Source: Geothrix sp. PMB-07
GTDB lineage: Bacteria; Acidobacteriota; Holophagae; Holophagales; Holophagaceae
DNA: 64,000 nucleotides
Direction: 5' to 3'
NCBI RefSeq assembly: GCF_030758935.1
Contig: NZ_CP132333.1
Location: 806,992 to 870,991, forward strand
Of this stretch, positions 9,559 to 18,544 are shown piece by piece; the first letter of the stretch is position 1, and each line of letters opens with the position of its first letter. Made by a program: the position numbers and the translations under genes. The notes beneath the pieces were generated by a model. It made no database searches and was not told where the DNA came from. It was given only the letters and a program-made list of their open reading frames with translations.

Positions 9559-10257
9559 CTATTTGGCGGGCTCACCCGACCAGAATTCCGCCGGGGGCTT
9601 CGGCTTGTAAGAGATGTGGGAAAACACGGTCCGGCACTGATCCGAGACGGGGGCCTGCGAGGCGAAGCCGAGGCGCAGGGGGCCTTTGCTCGGGAACTTG
9701 AAGAGGCGGACGTAGGTCCAGCTTTTCCCGTCCAGGGAATCGTAGAAGGCCATCTCATCGCCGTTTCGGGTCACGCGCAGCCAGACGGTGTTGCCCGCGA
9801 TGTCGCCGTTCACGCAGTCATCCACCTCGCCCTTGGTGACGGCAGAGCACACCGAAGATGGGCCGTAGTGGCTCTTCTCGAAAAGCAGCTTGGTCCAGTG
9901 CTGATCGTCGGCCCAGGCCACCAGGAAGCCACCATCGAATTCTTTGCGGAAGTCCACCTTCACCTGCACCGTCAGTACGAAGGATTCGTCCGCGGGAAAC
10001 AGCAGCATGGGCGCGGTCGCATTGAGTTTGCCGTCCGAAGGATAGAGGTCCGTGCCCGTGGCGGCGGTGATGGCCAGCCCATCGTCTCCGATCACCTGGA
10101 AGGCCTTGGGCTGGTTCCTCCACGAGAGAGGGCGGGGCAGGGCCTTCAGGGTGACTGTGGCGGCTGGCTGGGCAGTCTCCGAGGCGAAGCCATAGCAACC
10201 CGCGGCCATCAGGGCAGCGGCGAGATGAAGGATCGTTCCACGGGTACGGATACGCAT
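9559..10257 (-). CDS. Secreted DUF1349-like (concanavalin-fold) protein
   Basis: The 232-residue protein has an N-terminal signal sequence (MRIRTRGTILHLAAALMAAG), followed by a beta-rich domain that resembles DUF1349 proteins: FVLTVQVKVDFRKEFDGGFLV, then VWLRVTRNGDEMAFYDSLDG and FKFPSKGPLRLGFASQAP. Such domains adopt a lectin/glucanase-like jelly roll, and their ligands are mostly unknown. ATG 10257 is preferred over GTG 10260 on spacing to GGAG. A lipobox-like AAGC is present but lacks the usual Leu, so secretion rather than lipidation is more likely. It lies in the kinase operon. Confidence 0.72.
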   Translation of the reverse strand: MRIRTRGTILHLAAALMAAGCYGFASETAQPAATVTLKALPRPLSWRNQPKAFQVIGDDGLAITAATGTDLYPSDGKLNATAPMLLFPADESFVLTVQVKVDFRKEFDGGFLVAWADDQHWTKLLFEKSHYGPSSVCSAVTKGEVDDCVNGDIAGNTVWLRVTRNGDEMAFYDSLDGKSWTYVRLFKFPSKGPLRLGFASQAPVSDQCRTVFSHISYKPKPPAEFWSGEPAK

Positions 10258-10355
10258 CACGGCACACTCCGGTGAAGGGGTTGAATGGCCCGGTGGGCGT
10301 TTACAGGGGGAGCCCCAGCATACCCGCCCCTTCGTGCGTGGGGTAGCGCTCTGGC

Positions 10356-13300
10356 TCAGAGCAGGGACTGTCGATTTTCTTGCCTCAGCGGAAAGCGCAG
10401 CACGAAGGTGGTGCCATGGCCTTCCTCGCTTTCCACGCGCACCTCCCCGGCATGGGCATCCATGATGCGCTTGACGATGGCCAGGCCCAGGCCCGCCCCG
10501 AGATCGGCATCCCGGGCCTGGATCTGCCGGTAGGGGTCAAAGAGCGTGGGCAGTTCTTCCTTGGGAATCCCCCGGCCCGTATCAGAGACCCTTACTTCCA
10601 TCCAACGGGGATCCTCGGGAACATCCAGTGAGGCGCTGATGCTGATGCGCCCGCCCTTGGGGGTGAACTTCAGGGCGTTGCCCACCAGGTTGGCGACGGC
10701 CCGCTCCACCTTGGCCCGGTCGCCGATGACCAGCGGCAGCTCCCAGTGGTAGTCCACATCCAAGGCGAGGCCCTTCTGGTGGGCCTGGGCCTGGTACGAG
10801 GCATAGGTGGCGCCCAGCACTTCGGGCAGGTGGATGGGGCCGCAATCCAGCACCATGTCCCGCTCCTGGGAGCGGAAGATGTCCAGCAGATCCGTCAGCA
10901 TGTCGATCATGCGGCGGCTGGCCAGGCGGCAGCGCTCGATGGCCGTGAGGTCAAACGTGCCTCGGTCTTCCAGGAGATCCAGGGTCGCGTGGATGGAGGT
11001 GAGCGGCGAGCGTAGGTCATGCACCAGCATGGCCGTGAGGCTTTCGCGCTGCTGATCCACTTCCAACAGCTTCTGATTGGCCGCCGCCAGGGCCTCGGTG
11101 CGCTGGGCCACGCGGGCTTCCAGTTCTGCGTTGTGGCTCCGCAGGCTGCGCAGGCGGTATTGGATGAGGCCGCCCACGCCGGCGACCAGGGCCAGCCCCG
11201 CAGCGAGCCGGAACCACCAGGTGCCCCACCAGGGGGGCAGCACCTTGATTCGCAGTTGGAGAGGTTCCGGGTTCCACTGGCCATCGCAGTTGGACGCCCG
11301 CACCTTCAGGGTGTACTGGCCCGGGGGCAGGGTGGAATAGGTGACGAAGTTGCGTTCGCCTGCTTCGCTCCAGCCCTGCTCCAGGCCCTCCATGGTGTAG
11401 GTGTAAGTGTTGCGGCCTGGGGCGACGTAGTGCAGGGCTGCGAATTCCAGGGAGAACACCAAGTCCCCGTGGGTGAGGGTGATCTCCGGGCTCTCCGTGA
11501 TGGACCGTTCCAGGGCCGTCCTCCCCCGGAACGGCGTCAGCACGGGCACCGGCTGATTGAGGATCTGGAAACCCGTCATGGCCAGGCGGGGCGGTTCGGG
11601 GTTGAGTTTCAGATCCTCCGGGTGAAACACGTTCAAGCCCTTCGTGCCCCCGAAGAACATCTCACCCTCGGGGGTCATGAAGGAGGCGTTCCGCACGTAC
11701 TCATTGCCCAGGTGGTTCTCCTGCCAGCCCAGGTTCCGGCCCCGGCCCGGCTCGGGATCGAAGGCGCAGAGGGCTCGGCTGGTGCTGAGCCACAGCGTGC
11801 CATGCCGGTCTTCCAGAATGCTCTCCACCACGTTGCTGGGCAGCCCGTCTGCCGTTCCAAAATGGGCGAACGTGGGTTCCGGGCCCTGCCAGGGCGGAAT
11901 CACAGTGCGGCAGAGGCCACCGCCATTGGTGCCGATCCACAGCACCCCGGTTGGACTGAGGTGCAGGGCGAAGGCATTGGGATGGCTGAGGGAGCCGGGT
12001 CGGCCATTGGCCCGGTAGGCCCTGACCTCACCGGTGTCGGGGCGGAAGCGGAGCACGCCTTCCAGGGTGCCCAGCCAAAGCGTCCCAAAGGCGTCTTCCA
12101 CCATCGAATACACGCTGTTGGTGCCGGGCTCGCCTTTGGGTGCCAGGGCAACCCGAGTGAAGGTGCCCTTGTCGGGATGGAACTGGTGAAGGCCGCCATC
12201 CACCGTGCCCACCCAGAGGCGCCCACGGCGATCCTGGAGGATGCACTCCACGAAGTTGCTGGCCATGGAATCCGCGCGCTTGGGATCGTTCTTGTAATGG
12301 GTGAAACGGGGTGGCCCGGCCGGTGCTTTCTGTTCGATGCGGATCAGGCCGCCCATGTAGGACCCCGCCCAGAGACGGCCCTCCCGGTCCTCATAGAGGG
12401 TGGTGATGACCTCATCCTGCAGGGCTCCGGGCTGGCCGATGGAGGCGCGGATGCGCTCGAAGGCGAGGCGCTCGCCCCTGGGTGTGCCGCGGTTGAGCCC
12501 TGCGCCTTCGGTGCCCACCCAGAGCTGGCCACGGCGGTCTACCAGCACGGCATTCACGGCTCCGCCATTGAGGCTGGTCGGGTCCGCCGGTGCATGCCGG
12601 AACTGGCTCAGCGGATGGCGTTCCCGCACGACTTTCTCATCGCGGTTGAGGACGAGCTTGTTCAGGCCCGACACATAGGAGCCCACCCAGAGCACCCCGG
12701 AGGCATCCTCCATGATCGACTCCACGCCGTTCGCGGCCAGGCTGGAAGCATCGGCGTTGTCGTGAAGGAAGGCCTTGAATCGGGGCTGGTCGCCGGGCCT
12801 GGGCCGCGGGAGCATGCGCTGCAGGCCACCACCATCGGTACCGACCCAGATCACCCCGGCGCCATCCCGGTAGACCCGCCGGACCACATCCATGCCCAGG
12901 CTCTCCTTGTCGGCCGGGCGATGGACATGCCGCTGCCATCCAGACTCGCCGGGAACCCAGGCGAACAGGCCATGGTCATCTCCCACCCACACCACGCCCT
13001 GGTCATCCTCGGCGATGCTGTTCACGTTGGTGGGCGCGCTTTGGTGCAACCGCTGGTCCTCGGTGTCCAGGCGCTCGAAGCGGGGGGTTCCGTGGGCTGT
13101 GCCGCGCATCAGCCGCACGGCCCCGCCATCCTGGAAGCCGATCCAGAGATCGCCGCGGCTGTCCGTGAAGATGGCGTGCACATTGATCCCTGGCAGGTCG
13201 CTGGGCCTTCCCGGAGTGGGCTCGAAATGGCGGAAGGTCGGCTGCGGCCGCCCCAGCTGATCCTTGGCGGCCATCAGGAGGCCGCGGCCGTAAGTGCCGA

Positions 13301-13664
13301 CCCAGAGATTGCCTTCGGCATCCAGGCCCATGGCCGTGACATCCAGGGTGGGGTTGCCGCCACCGGAAGGGGCCGTGGGGAGGAAACGCTGGATGCGCTC
13401 GGTGGCCCGATCCAGGCGGTTGATACCGCCGGCCATGGTGCCGATCCACAGGTTCCGGTGCGGATCCTCCACCAGGCTGGTGACCCAATTGCCACCGAGG
13501 CTGGCGGGGTTTCCCTCCTCCCTGCGGAAGACCTTGAAGCGCACCCCGTCGTAGCGGTTCAGGCCGTCCTCCGTGCCGAACCACAGGAACCCACGACTAT
13601 CCTGCAGGCTGCAATATACGGTGCTCTGCGATAGGCCTTGGGCCATGGTCAGGTGCTCGAACAC
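10356..13664 (-). CDS. Beta-propeller (reg_prop/Y_Y_Y) sensor histidine kinase, signal peptide separated by a stop codon
   Basis: From GTG 13664 the protein is 1102 residues long. About 700 residues of two-component propeller repeats (repeated LWIGT/LWVGT motifs) lead into a Y_Y_Y domain ending in YTLKVRASNCDGQWN. One membrane helix lies near 820 (WFRLAAGLALVAGVGGLIQY). A coiled linker is followed by HisKA (VHDLRSPLTSIH, phospho-accepting His) and HATPase_c (NLVGNALKFT, DTGRGIPKEE, GAGLGLAIVKRI). No receiver or DNA-binding domain follows. The propeller must be periplasmic, yet this reading frame has no signal peptide: a convincing one lies in the same frame seven codons upstream, beyond a TAG. 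The gene may therefore be inactivated or misread. Confidence 0.85.
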   Translation of the reverse strand: MFEHLTMAQGLSQSTVYCSLQDSRGFLWFGTEDGLNRYDGVRFKVFRREEGNPASLGGNWVTSLVEDPHRNLWIGTMAGGINRLDRATERIQRFLPTAPSGGGNPTLDVTAMGLDAEGNLWVGTYGRGLLMAAKDQLGRPQPTFRHFEPTPGRPSDLPGINVHAIFTDSRGDLWIGFQDGGAVRLMRGTAHGTPRFERLDTEDQRLHQSAPTNVNSIAEDDQGVVWVGDDHGLFAWVPGESGWQRHVHRPADKESLGMDVVRRVYRDGAGVIWVGTDGGGLQRMLPRPRPGDQPRFKAFLHDNADASSLAANGVESIMEDASGVLWVGSYVSGLNKLVLNRDEKVVRERHPLSQFRHAPADPTSLNGGAVNAVLVDRRGQLWVGTEGAGLNRGTPRGERLAFERIRASIGQPGALQDEVITTLYEDREGRLWAGSYMGGLIRIEQKAPAGPPRFTHYKNDPKRADSMASNFVECILQDRRGRLWVGTVDGGLHQFHPDKGTFTRVALAPKGEPGTNSVYSMVEDAFGTLWLGTLEGVLRFRPDTGEVRAYRANGRPGSLSHPNAFALHLSPTGVLWIGTNGGGLCRTVIPPWQGPEPTFAHFGTADGLPSNVVESILEDRHGTLWLSTSRALCAFDPEPGRGRNLGWQENHLGNEYVRNASFMTPEGEMFFGGTKGLNVFHPEDLKLNPEPPRLAMTGFQILNQPVPVLTPFRGRTALERSITESPEITLTHGDLVFSLEFAALHYVAPGRNTYTYTMEGLEQGWSEAGERNFVTYSTLPPGQYTLKVRASNCDGQWNPEPLQLRIKVLPPWWGTWWFRLAAGLALVAGVGGLIQYRLRSLRSHNAELEARVAQRTEALAAANQKLLEVDQQRESLTAMLVHDLRSPLTSIHATLDLLEDRGTFDLTAIERCRLASRRMIDMLTDLLDIFRSQERDMVLDCGPIHLPEVLGATYASYQAQAHQKGLALDVDYHWELPLVIGDRAKVERAVANLVGNALKFTPKGGRISISASLDVPEDPRWMEVRVSDTGRGIPKEELPTLFDPYRQIQARDADLGAGLGLAIVKRIMDAHAGEVRVESEEGHGTTFVLRFPLRQENRQSLL

Positions 13665-13685
13665 CGCAGGCCGGTCAAATCGGGT

Positions 13686-13751
13686 CTAGTGCCGTGGCGG
13701 CTGAGACCACAGGTTCAAGGCCAGCAAGCCGAGGGCGAGTCGTCCGGCCAT
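13686..13751 (-). pseudogene. In-frame signal-peptide fragment cut from the sensor kinase by TAG
   Basis: ATG at 13749-13751 opens MAGRLALGLLALNLWSQPPRH, a textbook signal peptide with one Arg, a hydrophobic core and a polar end. A TAG at 13686-13688 follows. The same frame continues as TRFDRPAVFEHLTMAQGLSQ, the usual junction into the first propeller repeat in this sensor class. The position and frame match a 5' exon-like remnant of the gene at 10356-13664. A nonsense mutation or a base-call error explains it best. Confidence 0.6.
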
Positions 13752-13947
13752 CCGCCGGATCGAAGCCCTGCCTTCCTGTGTTCGACGTCCTTTCCCGCCG
13801 AGCAACCAGCCTCCTCGTTTCTGCCTTCTCGGGCCAACACCCGAAGTGTATGAGGCTTGGCTTGATACCTGCCTCACAGTTTCCTGCGCCGGTCCCTCCG
13901 GGGGCGGCTCCGGCCAAAGTGTGCTGAACTGGAGGTCGAGGACCGCC

Positions 13948-14766
13948 ATGACCGCCAAGACGTTCACCATCGCTCACAGCCCTGATTCCGACGATGCCTA
14001 CATGATGGCGCCCCTGGCCCTGGGCTGGCTGGATCCGGAAGGCTTCGACATCGAGTTCATCCGCAAGGACATCGAGCAGCTCAATGCCGAGGCCACCGAA
14101 AGCCGCTACGACGTGACGGCCATCAGCTTCGGCGCCTACCCCGAGCTGAAGGACCGCTACGACCTGCTGACCGCTGGTTCCAGCATCCAGGAGGGCACGG
14201 GGCCCCTGGTGGTGAGCCGCACGCCCCTGGATATGGCCGCCCTCAAGGGCCTGCGCATCGCCATTCCGGGCCGCCGCACCAGCGCCTACCTCTCCATGCG
14301 GAAGTGGTGTGCCGAGCACGGCTTCGAGCCCCAGGTGGAACTGCTGTCCTTCGATCAGATTCTGCCTGCCGTGGTGGAAGGCCGCTTTGAAGCGGGCCTG
14401 CTCATCCACGAGAGCCAGCTCATGTACCGCGATGCGGGCCTGCGCCTGGTCGTCGACCTGGGCGCCTGGTGGAAGCACGCCTACGATCTGCCCCTGCCCA
14501 TGGGCGGCAACGCCATCCGCAAGGATCTGCCCGCCGACGTGAAACAGCGCTTCGCCATCCTCATGCGCAAGAGCGTCGAGCTGGCGCGGGAGCGGCACTG
14601 GGAGAGCGTGGACTACAGCCAATCCTTCGGCCGCGGCATGGACCGCGAAATGATCGGCCGCTACGTGAACGCCTGGGTGAACGATTTCACGGTGGATCCA
14701 GGCCCGCGCGGGCGCGAAGCGGTGACCAAGCTGCTGGGGCTTGAGCCCGTCTGGATCCAGGGCTGA
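13948..14766 (+). CDS. mqnD: 1,4-dihydroxy-6-naphthoate synthase
   Basis: MqnD converts cyclic dehypoxanthine futalosine to 1,4-dihydroxy-6-naphthoate in the futalosine route to menaquinone. The 272-residue protein has the periplasmic-binding-like fold of the family. Its N-terminal AHSPDSDDAYMMAPLALG motif is diagnostic, and TAISFGAYPEL, GPLVVSRTPL, FDQILPAVVEGRFEAGLLIHE and LPLPMGGNAIRKDL follow. ATG 13948 has GGAGG 12 bases upstream. The other mqn genes are not in the window. It implies that menaquinone is the respiratory quinone. A hairpin follows, separating it from the hydrogenase genes. Confidence 0.93.
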   Translation: MTAKTFTIAHSPDSDDAYMMAPLALGWLDPEGFDIEFIRKDIEQLNAEATESRYDVTAISFGAYPELKDRYDLLTAGSSIQEGTGPLVVSRTPLDMAALKGLRIAIPGRRTSAYLSMRKWCAEHGFEPQVELLSFDQILPAVVEGRFEAGLLIHESQLMYRDAGLRLVVDLGAWWKHAYDLPLPMGGNAIRKDLPADVKQRFAILMRKSVELARERHWESVDYSQSFGRGMDREMIGRYVNAWVNDFTVDPGPRGREAVTKLLGLEPVWIQG

Positions 14767-14786
14767 GGCCGTTTCACCAAGGGCCA

Positions 14787-14807
14787 AGACCACCCACCTG
14801 GTGGTCT
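14787..14807 (+). terminator. Hairpin after mqnD
   Basis: AGACCACC (14787-14794) pairs perfectly with GGTGGTCT (14800-14807) around a 5-nt loop, 20 bp after the mqnD stop. The following sequence is only moderately T-rich (GTTGAATCG), so termination is plausible rather than certain. Confidence 0.5.
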
Positions 14808-14991
14808 GTTGAATCGTGGTTGAATTGTTGTTGACTTATGGGTTGTTTTTGGCTGAGGATGGGCCCGCCCCAGCCCAGACATGCATGCCGCCTGCCCTCG
14901 GGGCGTCACCAGGTGAATAGCTTTCCAGGTTCTTGATGCGGGACTGAGTCGCGCACAGGTCGACCGCTCCCGCCCCTTCATCGGAGGGTGT

Positions 14992-15492
14992 ATGAACGGC
15001 TGTGGCGTGTGTTCCTGCGGAGGCGCAACTGGCGAGGCGGACCTGATGCTGCGCCTGGATGAAACGATTCAGCAGTACCAGACCGTGCCGGGGGGCCTCA
15101 TCCCCGTGCTGCAGATCGCCCAGGGCATCTACGGTCACCTGCCAGAGCCCGCGCTCCTGCGGATCTGCTCGGGGCTGAACAAGTCCTACAGCGAGGTGGC
15201 GGGCGTGGTGAGCTTCTACAGCTTCTTCTCCACGGAGCCGCGGGGCCGCCACACCATCCGTGTCTGCCTGGGTACGGCCTGCTATGTGCGCGGCGCCCAC
15301 CGCGTGCTGGCCGCCCTCAAGCAAACCCTGGGGGTCGAGGTGGGGCAAACCACGCCCAACCTCCAGTTCACGCTGGAGGTGGCGCGCTGCCTCGGCGCCT
15401 GCGGCATCGCGCCCGCCTGCATGGTGGATAGCGTGGTGCACCAGAGCATCAAGCCCAACCAGATCGCTTCGATCCTCCAATCCTACGAATGA
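14992..15492 (+). CDS. hydC: HydC/NuoE-like [2Fe-2S] subunit of [FeFe] hydrogenase
   Basis: This 166-residue thioredoxin-like [2Fe-2S] subunit passes electrons within the trimeric hydrogenase. Cluster ligands are visible as VCLGTACYV (C-x4-C) and RCLGACGIAPAC (C-x3-C). The helical N-terminal portion has the NuoE-type SYSEVAGVVSFYSFF motif. It begins MNGCGVCSCGG, an unusual extra CxxCxC before the normal start of the fold. ATG 14992 follows GGAGG. The stop is ten bases before hydB, so the three genes form one operon. The NuoE family also serves complex I and formate dehydrogenases; the HydA neighbour decides the assignment. Confidence 0.92.
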   Translation: MNGCGVCSCGGATGEADLMLRLDETIQQYQTVPGGLIPVLQIAQGIYGHLPEPALLRICSGLNKSYSEVAGVVSFYSFFSTEPRGRHTIRVCLGTACYVRGAHRVLAALKQTLGVEVGQTTPNLQFTLEVARCLGACGIAPACMVDSVVHQSIKPNQIASILQSYE

Positions 15493-15502
15493 GGAGGCGG
15501 CC

Positions 15503-18500
15503 ATGACGACCATCCAGGCCCTCCATCTGTGTTCCGGCGCTGGCTGTGTAGCCGCAGGCGCGGTGCCCTTGGGCGCGGCCCTCCGGGCAGCGCTGGCCCA
15601 CCGGAGCCTCGACGTGAGGCTGGTGGAGACCGGCTGCCTGGGCCCCTGCGCGGGTGGGCCCGTGCTCCTGTGCGAACCCGAAGGCATCCTCTACCAGGGC
15701 ATCGCCCTGGCGGATGTGGTCGAGATCATCGAACGTACGGTGGTGAATGGCGAGGTCATCGACCGCCTGGTCTGCCACAAGCCCGATACGGGGGCCGCCA
15801 TGGCCCGGGTGCAGGACAATCCCTTCTTCCACCGCCAGGTGAAGATCGCCCTGCGCAACTGCGGCGTCATCGATCCGCTCAGCATCGAGGACGCCATCGC
15901 GCACCAGGGCTACGAGGCCCTCAAGAAAGTGCTGCGCACCATGTCGAGTGACGAGGTGATCTCGGAAATCAAGGCCTCAGGTCTGCGGGGTCGGGGCGGG
16001 GCGGGCTTTCCCACGGGGCTGAAGTGGCAGCTTTGCCGCCGCTCGCCCGGCGCTGTGAAGTACGTGCTCTGCAACGGCGACGAGGGCGACCCCGGCGCCT
16101 TCATGGACCGCAGCATCCTGGAGGGCGATCCCCACAGCGTCATCGAGGCCATGGCCATCGCGGGCTATGCCATCGGGGCGGGGCAGGGCTATGCCTATGT
16201 CCGCGCCGAGTACCCGCTGGCCGTGGAGCGCCTGGGCATCGCCATCAAGCAGGCGCGGCAGCGGGGCTTCCTGGGGACGAACATCCTGGGCAGCGGCTTC
16301 TCCTTCGATCTGGAGATCCGCATGGGCTCCGGCGCCTTCGTGTGCGGCGAGGAAACGGCGCTCATGACCTCCATCGAGGGCAAGCGCGGTGAGCCGCGGC
16401 CCCGGCCGCCCTTCCCGGCGCAGGCGGGGCTCTGGGGCAAGCCCAGCATGCTGAACAACGTCGAGACCTACGCCAGCATCCCCGCCATCCTCCTGCGCGG
16501 CGCCGCCTGGTACGCCAGCTTCGGCACCGAACAGTCGAAAGGTACGAAGGTCTTCGCCCTGGCGGGTACCGTGCGCAACACCGGCCTGGTGGAGATCCCC
16601 ATCGGCACGCCCCTGGGCGACATCATCTACGAGCTGGGCGGCGGCATTCCCGGCGGCAAGAAGTTCAAGGCCGCGCAGCTGGGCGGTCCCTCGGGCGGCT
16701 GCATCCCCGTGCAGCACCTGAACGTGCCTGTGGACTACGAAGCCTTGCAGGAGCTGGGCGCCATCATGGGTTCCGGCGGCCTCATCGTCATGGACGAGGA
16801 CACCTGCATGGTGGACATGGCGCGGTTCTTCCTCGACTTCGTGCAGGATGAATCCTGCGGCAAGTGCCCGCCCTGCCGCATCGGCAGCAAGCGCATGCTG
16901 GAGATCGTGGATCGCATCTGCACCGGCAAGGGCGAGGAAGGCGACATCGAAAAACTGGAGGAGCTGGGCCGCATCATCCGCGAGACCTCCCTCTGCGGCC
17001 TGGGCCAGACGGCGCCCAACCCGGTGCTGTCCACCATCCGCCACTTCCGGGCCGAGTACGAGGCCCACATCCGGGAGAAGCGCTGCGCCGCAGGCGTCTG
17101 CCCCGAGCTGGTGCGGGCCCCCTGCCAGAGCGCCTGCCCGGCCAACGTGGACGTGCCGGGCTTCATCGCCCTGGTGGGCCAGAACCGCATCGCCGAGGCC
17201 CTGCGCCTGCACCGCGAGCGCAACCCCTTCGCGGCCGTGTGCGCCCGCGTCTGCTTCCACACCTGCGAGGACAAGTGCCGACGCGGCATGGTGGACGAGG
17301 CCCTCTCCATCCGCGGCATCAAGCGCTACATGGTGGATGAGGAAGCCACCATGCAGCACCCGGAAATCAGGCCCAGCGAGACCAACGCCAAGCGGAAGGT
17401 GGCCATCATCGGCGCGGGCCCCGCGGGTCTCTCCTGTGCCTACTTCCTGGCGCGCCTGGGCTACCGGCCCCAGGTCTTCGAGGCCGAAAGCCGTCCCGGC
17501 GGCATGCCCGTGCAGACCATTCCGGCCTACCGGCTGCCGCGGGAAATCCTGTCGCTCGAAGTGCGCATGATCGAGCGCATGGGCGTGCGCATCACCACCA
17601 ACGCGCGTCTGGGCCGCGACTTCACGCTGGAAAGCCTGCGGAGCGAAGGCTACGAGTCCGTGTTCCTGGCCGTGGGCGCACCCAAGGGCCAGCACCTGGG
17701 CGTTCCCGGCGAGGATGCCATCGGTGTGGAGGACGCCATCCGCTTCCTCCGCGACTACAACATCCGGGGCTCGGTTCCCGTGGGTCAGCAGGTGGTGGTC
17801 ATCGGCGGCGGCAATGCGGCCATCGATACCGCCCGCACGGCCATCCGCCTCGGCGCGGAATCGGTCACCGTGCTCTACCGTCGCACCCGGGAGGAGATGC
17901 CCGCCTACGCGGAGGAGATCGAAGAGGCCGAGAACGAAGGCGTGAAGATCCGCGTGCTCACCGCGCCCCTGGAGATCCTGACCTGGGAGGGCATGGTGAG
18001 CGGCGTGTCCTGCCAGGCCATGACGCTGGGCGAGTTCGACCGCAGTGGCCGCCGCCGACCCACCGCCGCGCCGGAGCCCCCCTTCGTCATCCTGGCCGAT
18101 CAGGTCATCACCGCCATCGGGCAGCGCCTGGAAGCGGCGGAGATCCTGGGTGGCCTCAAAGTGCCCCTCACCCGCGAGGGCTTCATCGCCGCAGACGCCC
18201 ACACGGGGCGCACCTGCCTCGACTGGCTCTTCTCCGGCGGGGATGCCGTGACCGGCCCCGCCTCCGTGGTGGAAGCCGTGGCGGCAGGCGAGCGGGCGGC
18301 GGTGGCCATGGACGCCCAGTTCACGGGTGCCGAGCATGCCTTCTGGCAAAAGGAGAAGACCTGCGAGGTGCCCTTCGATCCCGATGCCGAGCCCGCTCAC
18401 TACCCCCGCGCCCGCATGGAGTTGCTGCCTGTGGAGCGCCGCCGCGAGAACTTCAACGAGGTGGAGCAGTCCTGGACCGGGCAGGTGGCCGTTTGCGAAG

Positions 18501-18544
18501 CCCGCCGCTGCCTCCGCTGCGACTACCGGGAATCGGAGGACTGA
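15503..18544 (+). CDS. hydB: HydB/NuoF-GltD fusion: flavin and NAD(P)-binding subunit of [FeFe] hydrogenase
   Basis: This 1013-residue fusion starts with a [2Fe-2S] thioredoxin-like domain (C10, C15, C45, C49). A NuoF domain follows (about 110-560), with GLRGRGGAGFPTG for NADH/FMN, CNGDEGDPGAF, and the [4Fe-4S] motif ESCGKCPPCRIGS. In place of the usual HydB ferredoxin tail there is a GltD/DPD-like module. This has two cysteine clusters (CAAGVC...CQSAC and CARVCFHTCEDKC), the FAD motif IIGAGPAGLSCAY near 635, the nucleotide motif IGGGNAAIDTA near 768 with YRRTREEMPA (NADP type), and a terminal RCLRCD. It probably docks NAD(H), FMN and a second FAD/NADP(H) site. ATG 15503 has GGAGG. Its stop overlaps the hydA start (ATGA). 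Confidence 0.93.
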   Translation: MTTIQALHLCSGAGCVAAGAVPLGAALRAALAHRSLDVRLVETGCLGPCAGGPVLLCEPEGILYQGIALADVVEIIERTVVNGEVIDRLVCHKPDTGAAMARVQDNPFFHRQVKIALRNCGVIDPLSIEDAIAHQGYEALKKVLRTMSSDEVISEIKASGLRGRGGAGFPTGLKWQLCRRSPGAVKYVLCNGDEGDPGAFMDRSILEGDPHSVIEAMAIAGYAIGAGQGYAYVRAEYPLAVERLGIAIKQARQRGFLGTNILGSGFSFDLEIRMGSGAFVCGEETALMTSIEGKRGEPRPRPPFPAQAGLWGKPSMLNNVETYASIPAILLRGAAWYASFGTEQSKGTKVFALAGTVRNTGLVEIPIGTPLGDIIYELGGGIPGGKKFKAAQLGGPSGGCIPVQHLNVPVDYEALQELGAIMGSGGLIVMDEDTCMVDMARFFLDFVQDESCGKCPPCRIGSKRMLEIVDRICTGKGEEGDIEKLEELGRIIRETSLCGLGQTAPNPVLSTIRHFRAEYEAHIREKRCAAGVCPELVRAPCQSACPANVDVPGFIALVGQNRIAEALRLHRERNPFAAVCARVCFHTCEDKCRRGMVDEALSIRGIKRYMVDEEATMQHPEIRPSETNAKRKVAIIGAGPAGLSCAYFLARLGYRPQVFEAESRPGGMPVQTIPAYRLPREILSLEVRMIERMGVRITTNARLGRDFTLESLRSEGYESVFLAVGAPKGQHLGVPGEDAIGVEDAIRFLRDYNIRGSVPVGQQVVVIGGGNAAIDTARTAIRLGAESVTVLYRRTREEMPAYAEEIEEAENEGVKIRVLTAPLEILTWEGMVSGVSCQAMTLGEFDRSGRRRPTAAPEPPFVILADQVITAIGQRLEAAEILGGLKVPLTREGFIAADAHTGRTCLDWLFSGGDAVTGPASVVEAVAAGERAAVAMDAQFTGAEHAFWQKEKTCEVPFDPDAEPAHYPRARMELLPVERRRENFNEVEQSWTGQVAVCEARRCLRCDYRESED

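Noticed and set aside
11019-13634. 871-codon open frame on the plus strand opposite the sensor kinase
   Set aside because: It is an antisense shadow of a GC-rich gene. Its translation is Gly/Ala/His-rich without motifs, while the minus strand encodes clear propeller and kinase domains.
14829-14860. Promoter for the hydrogenase operon (TTGACT at about 14831)
   Set aside because: No acceptable -10 box lies 16-18 bp downstream, so I do not call it.
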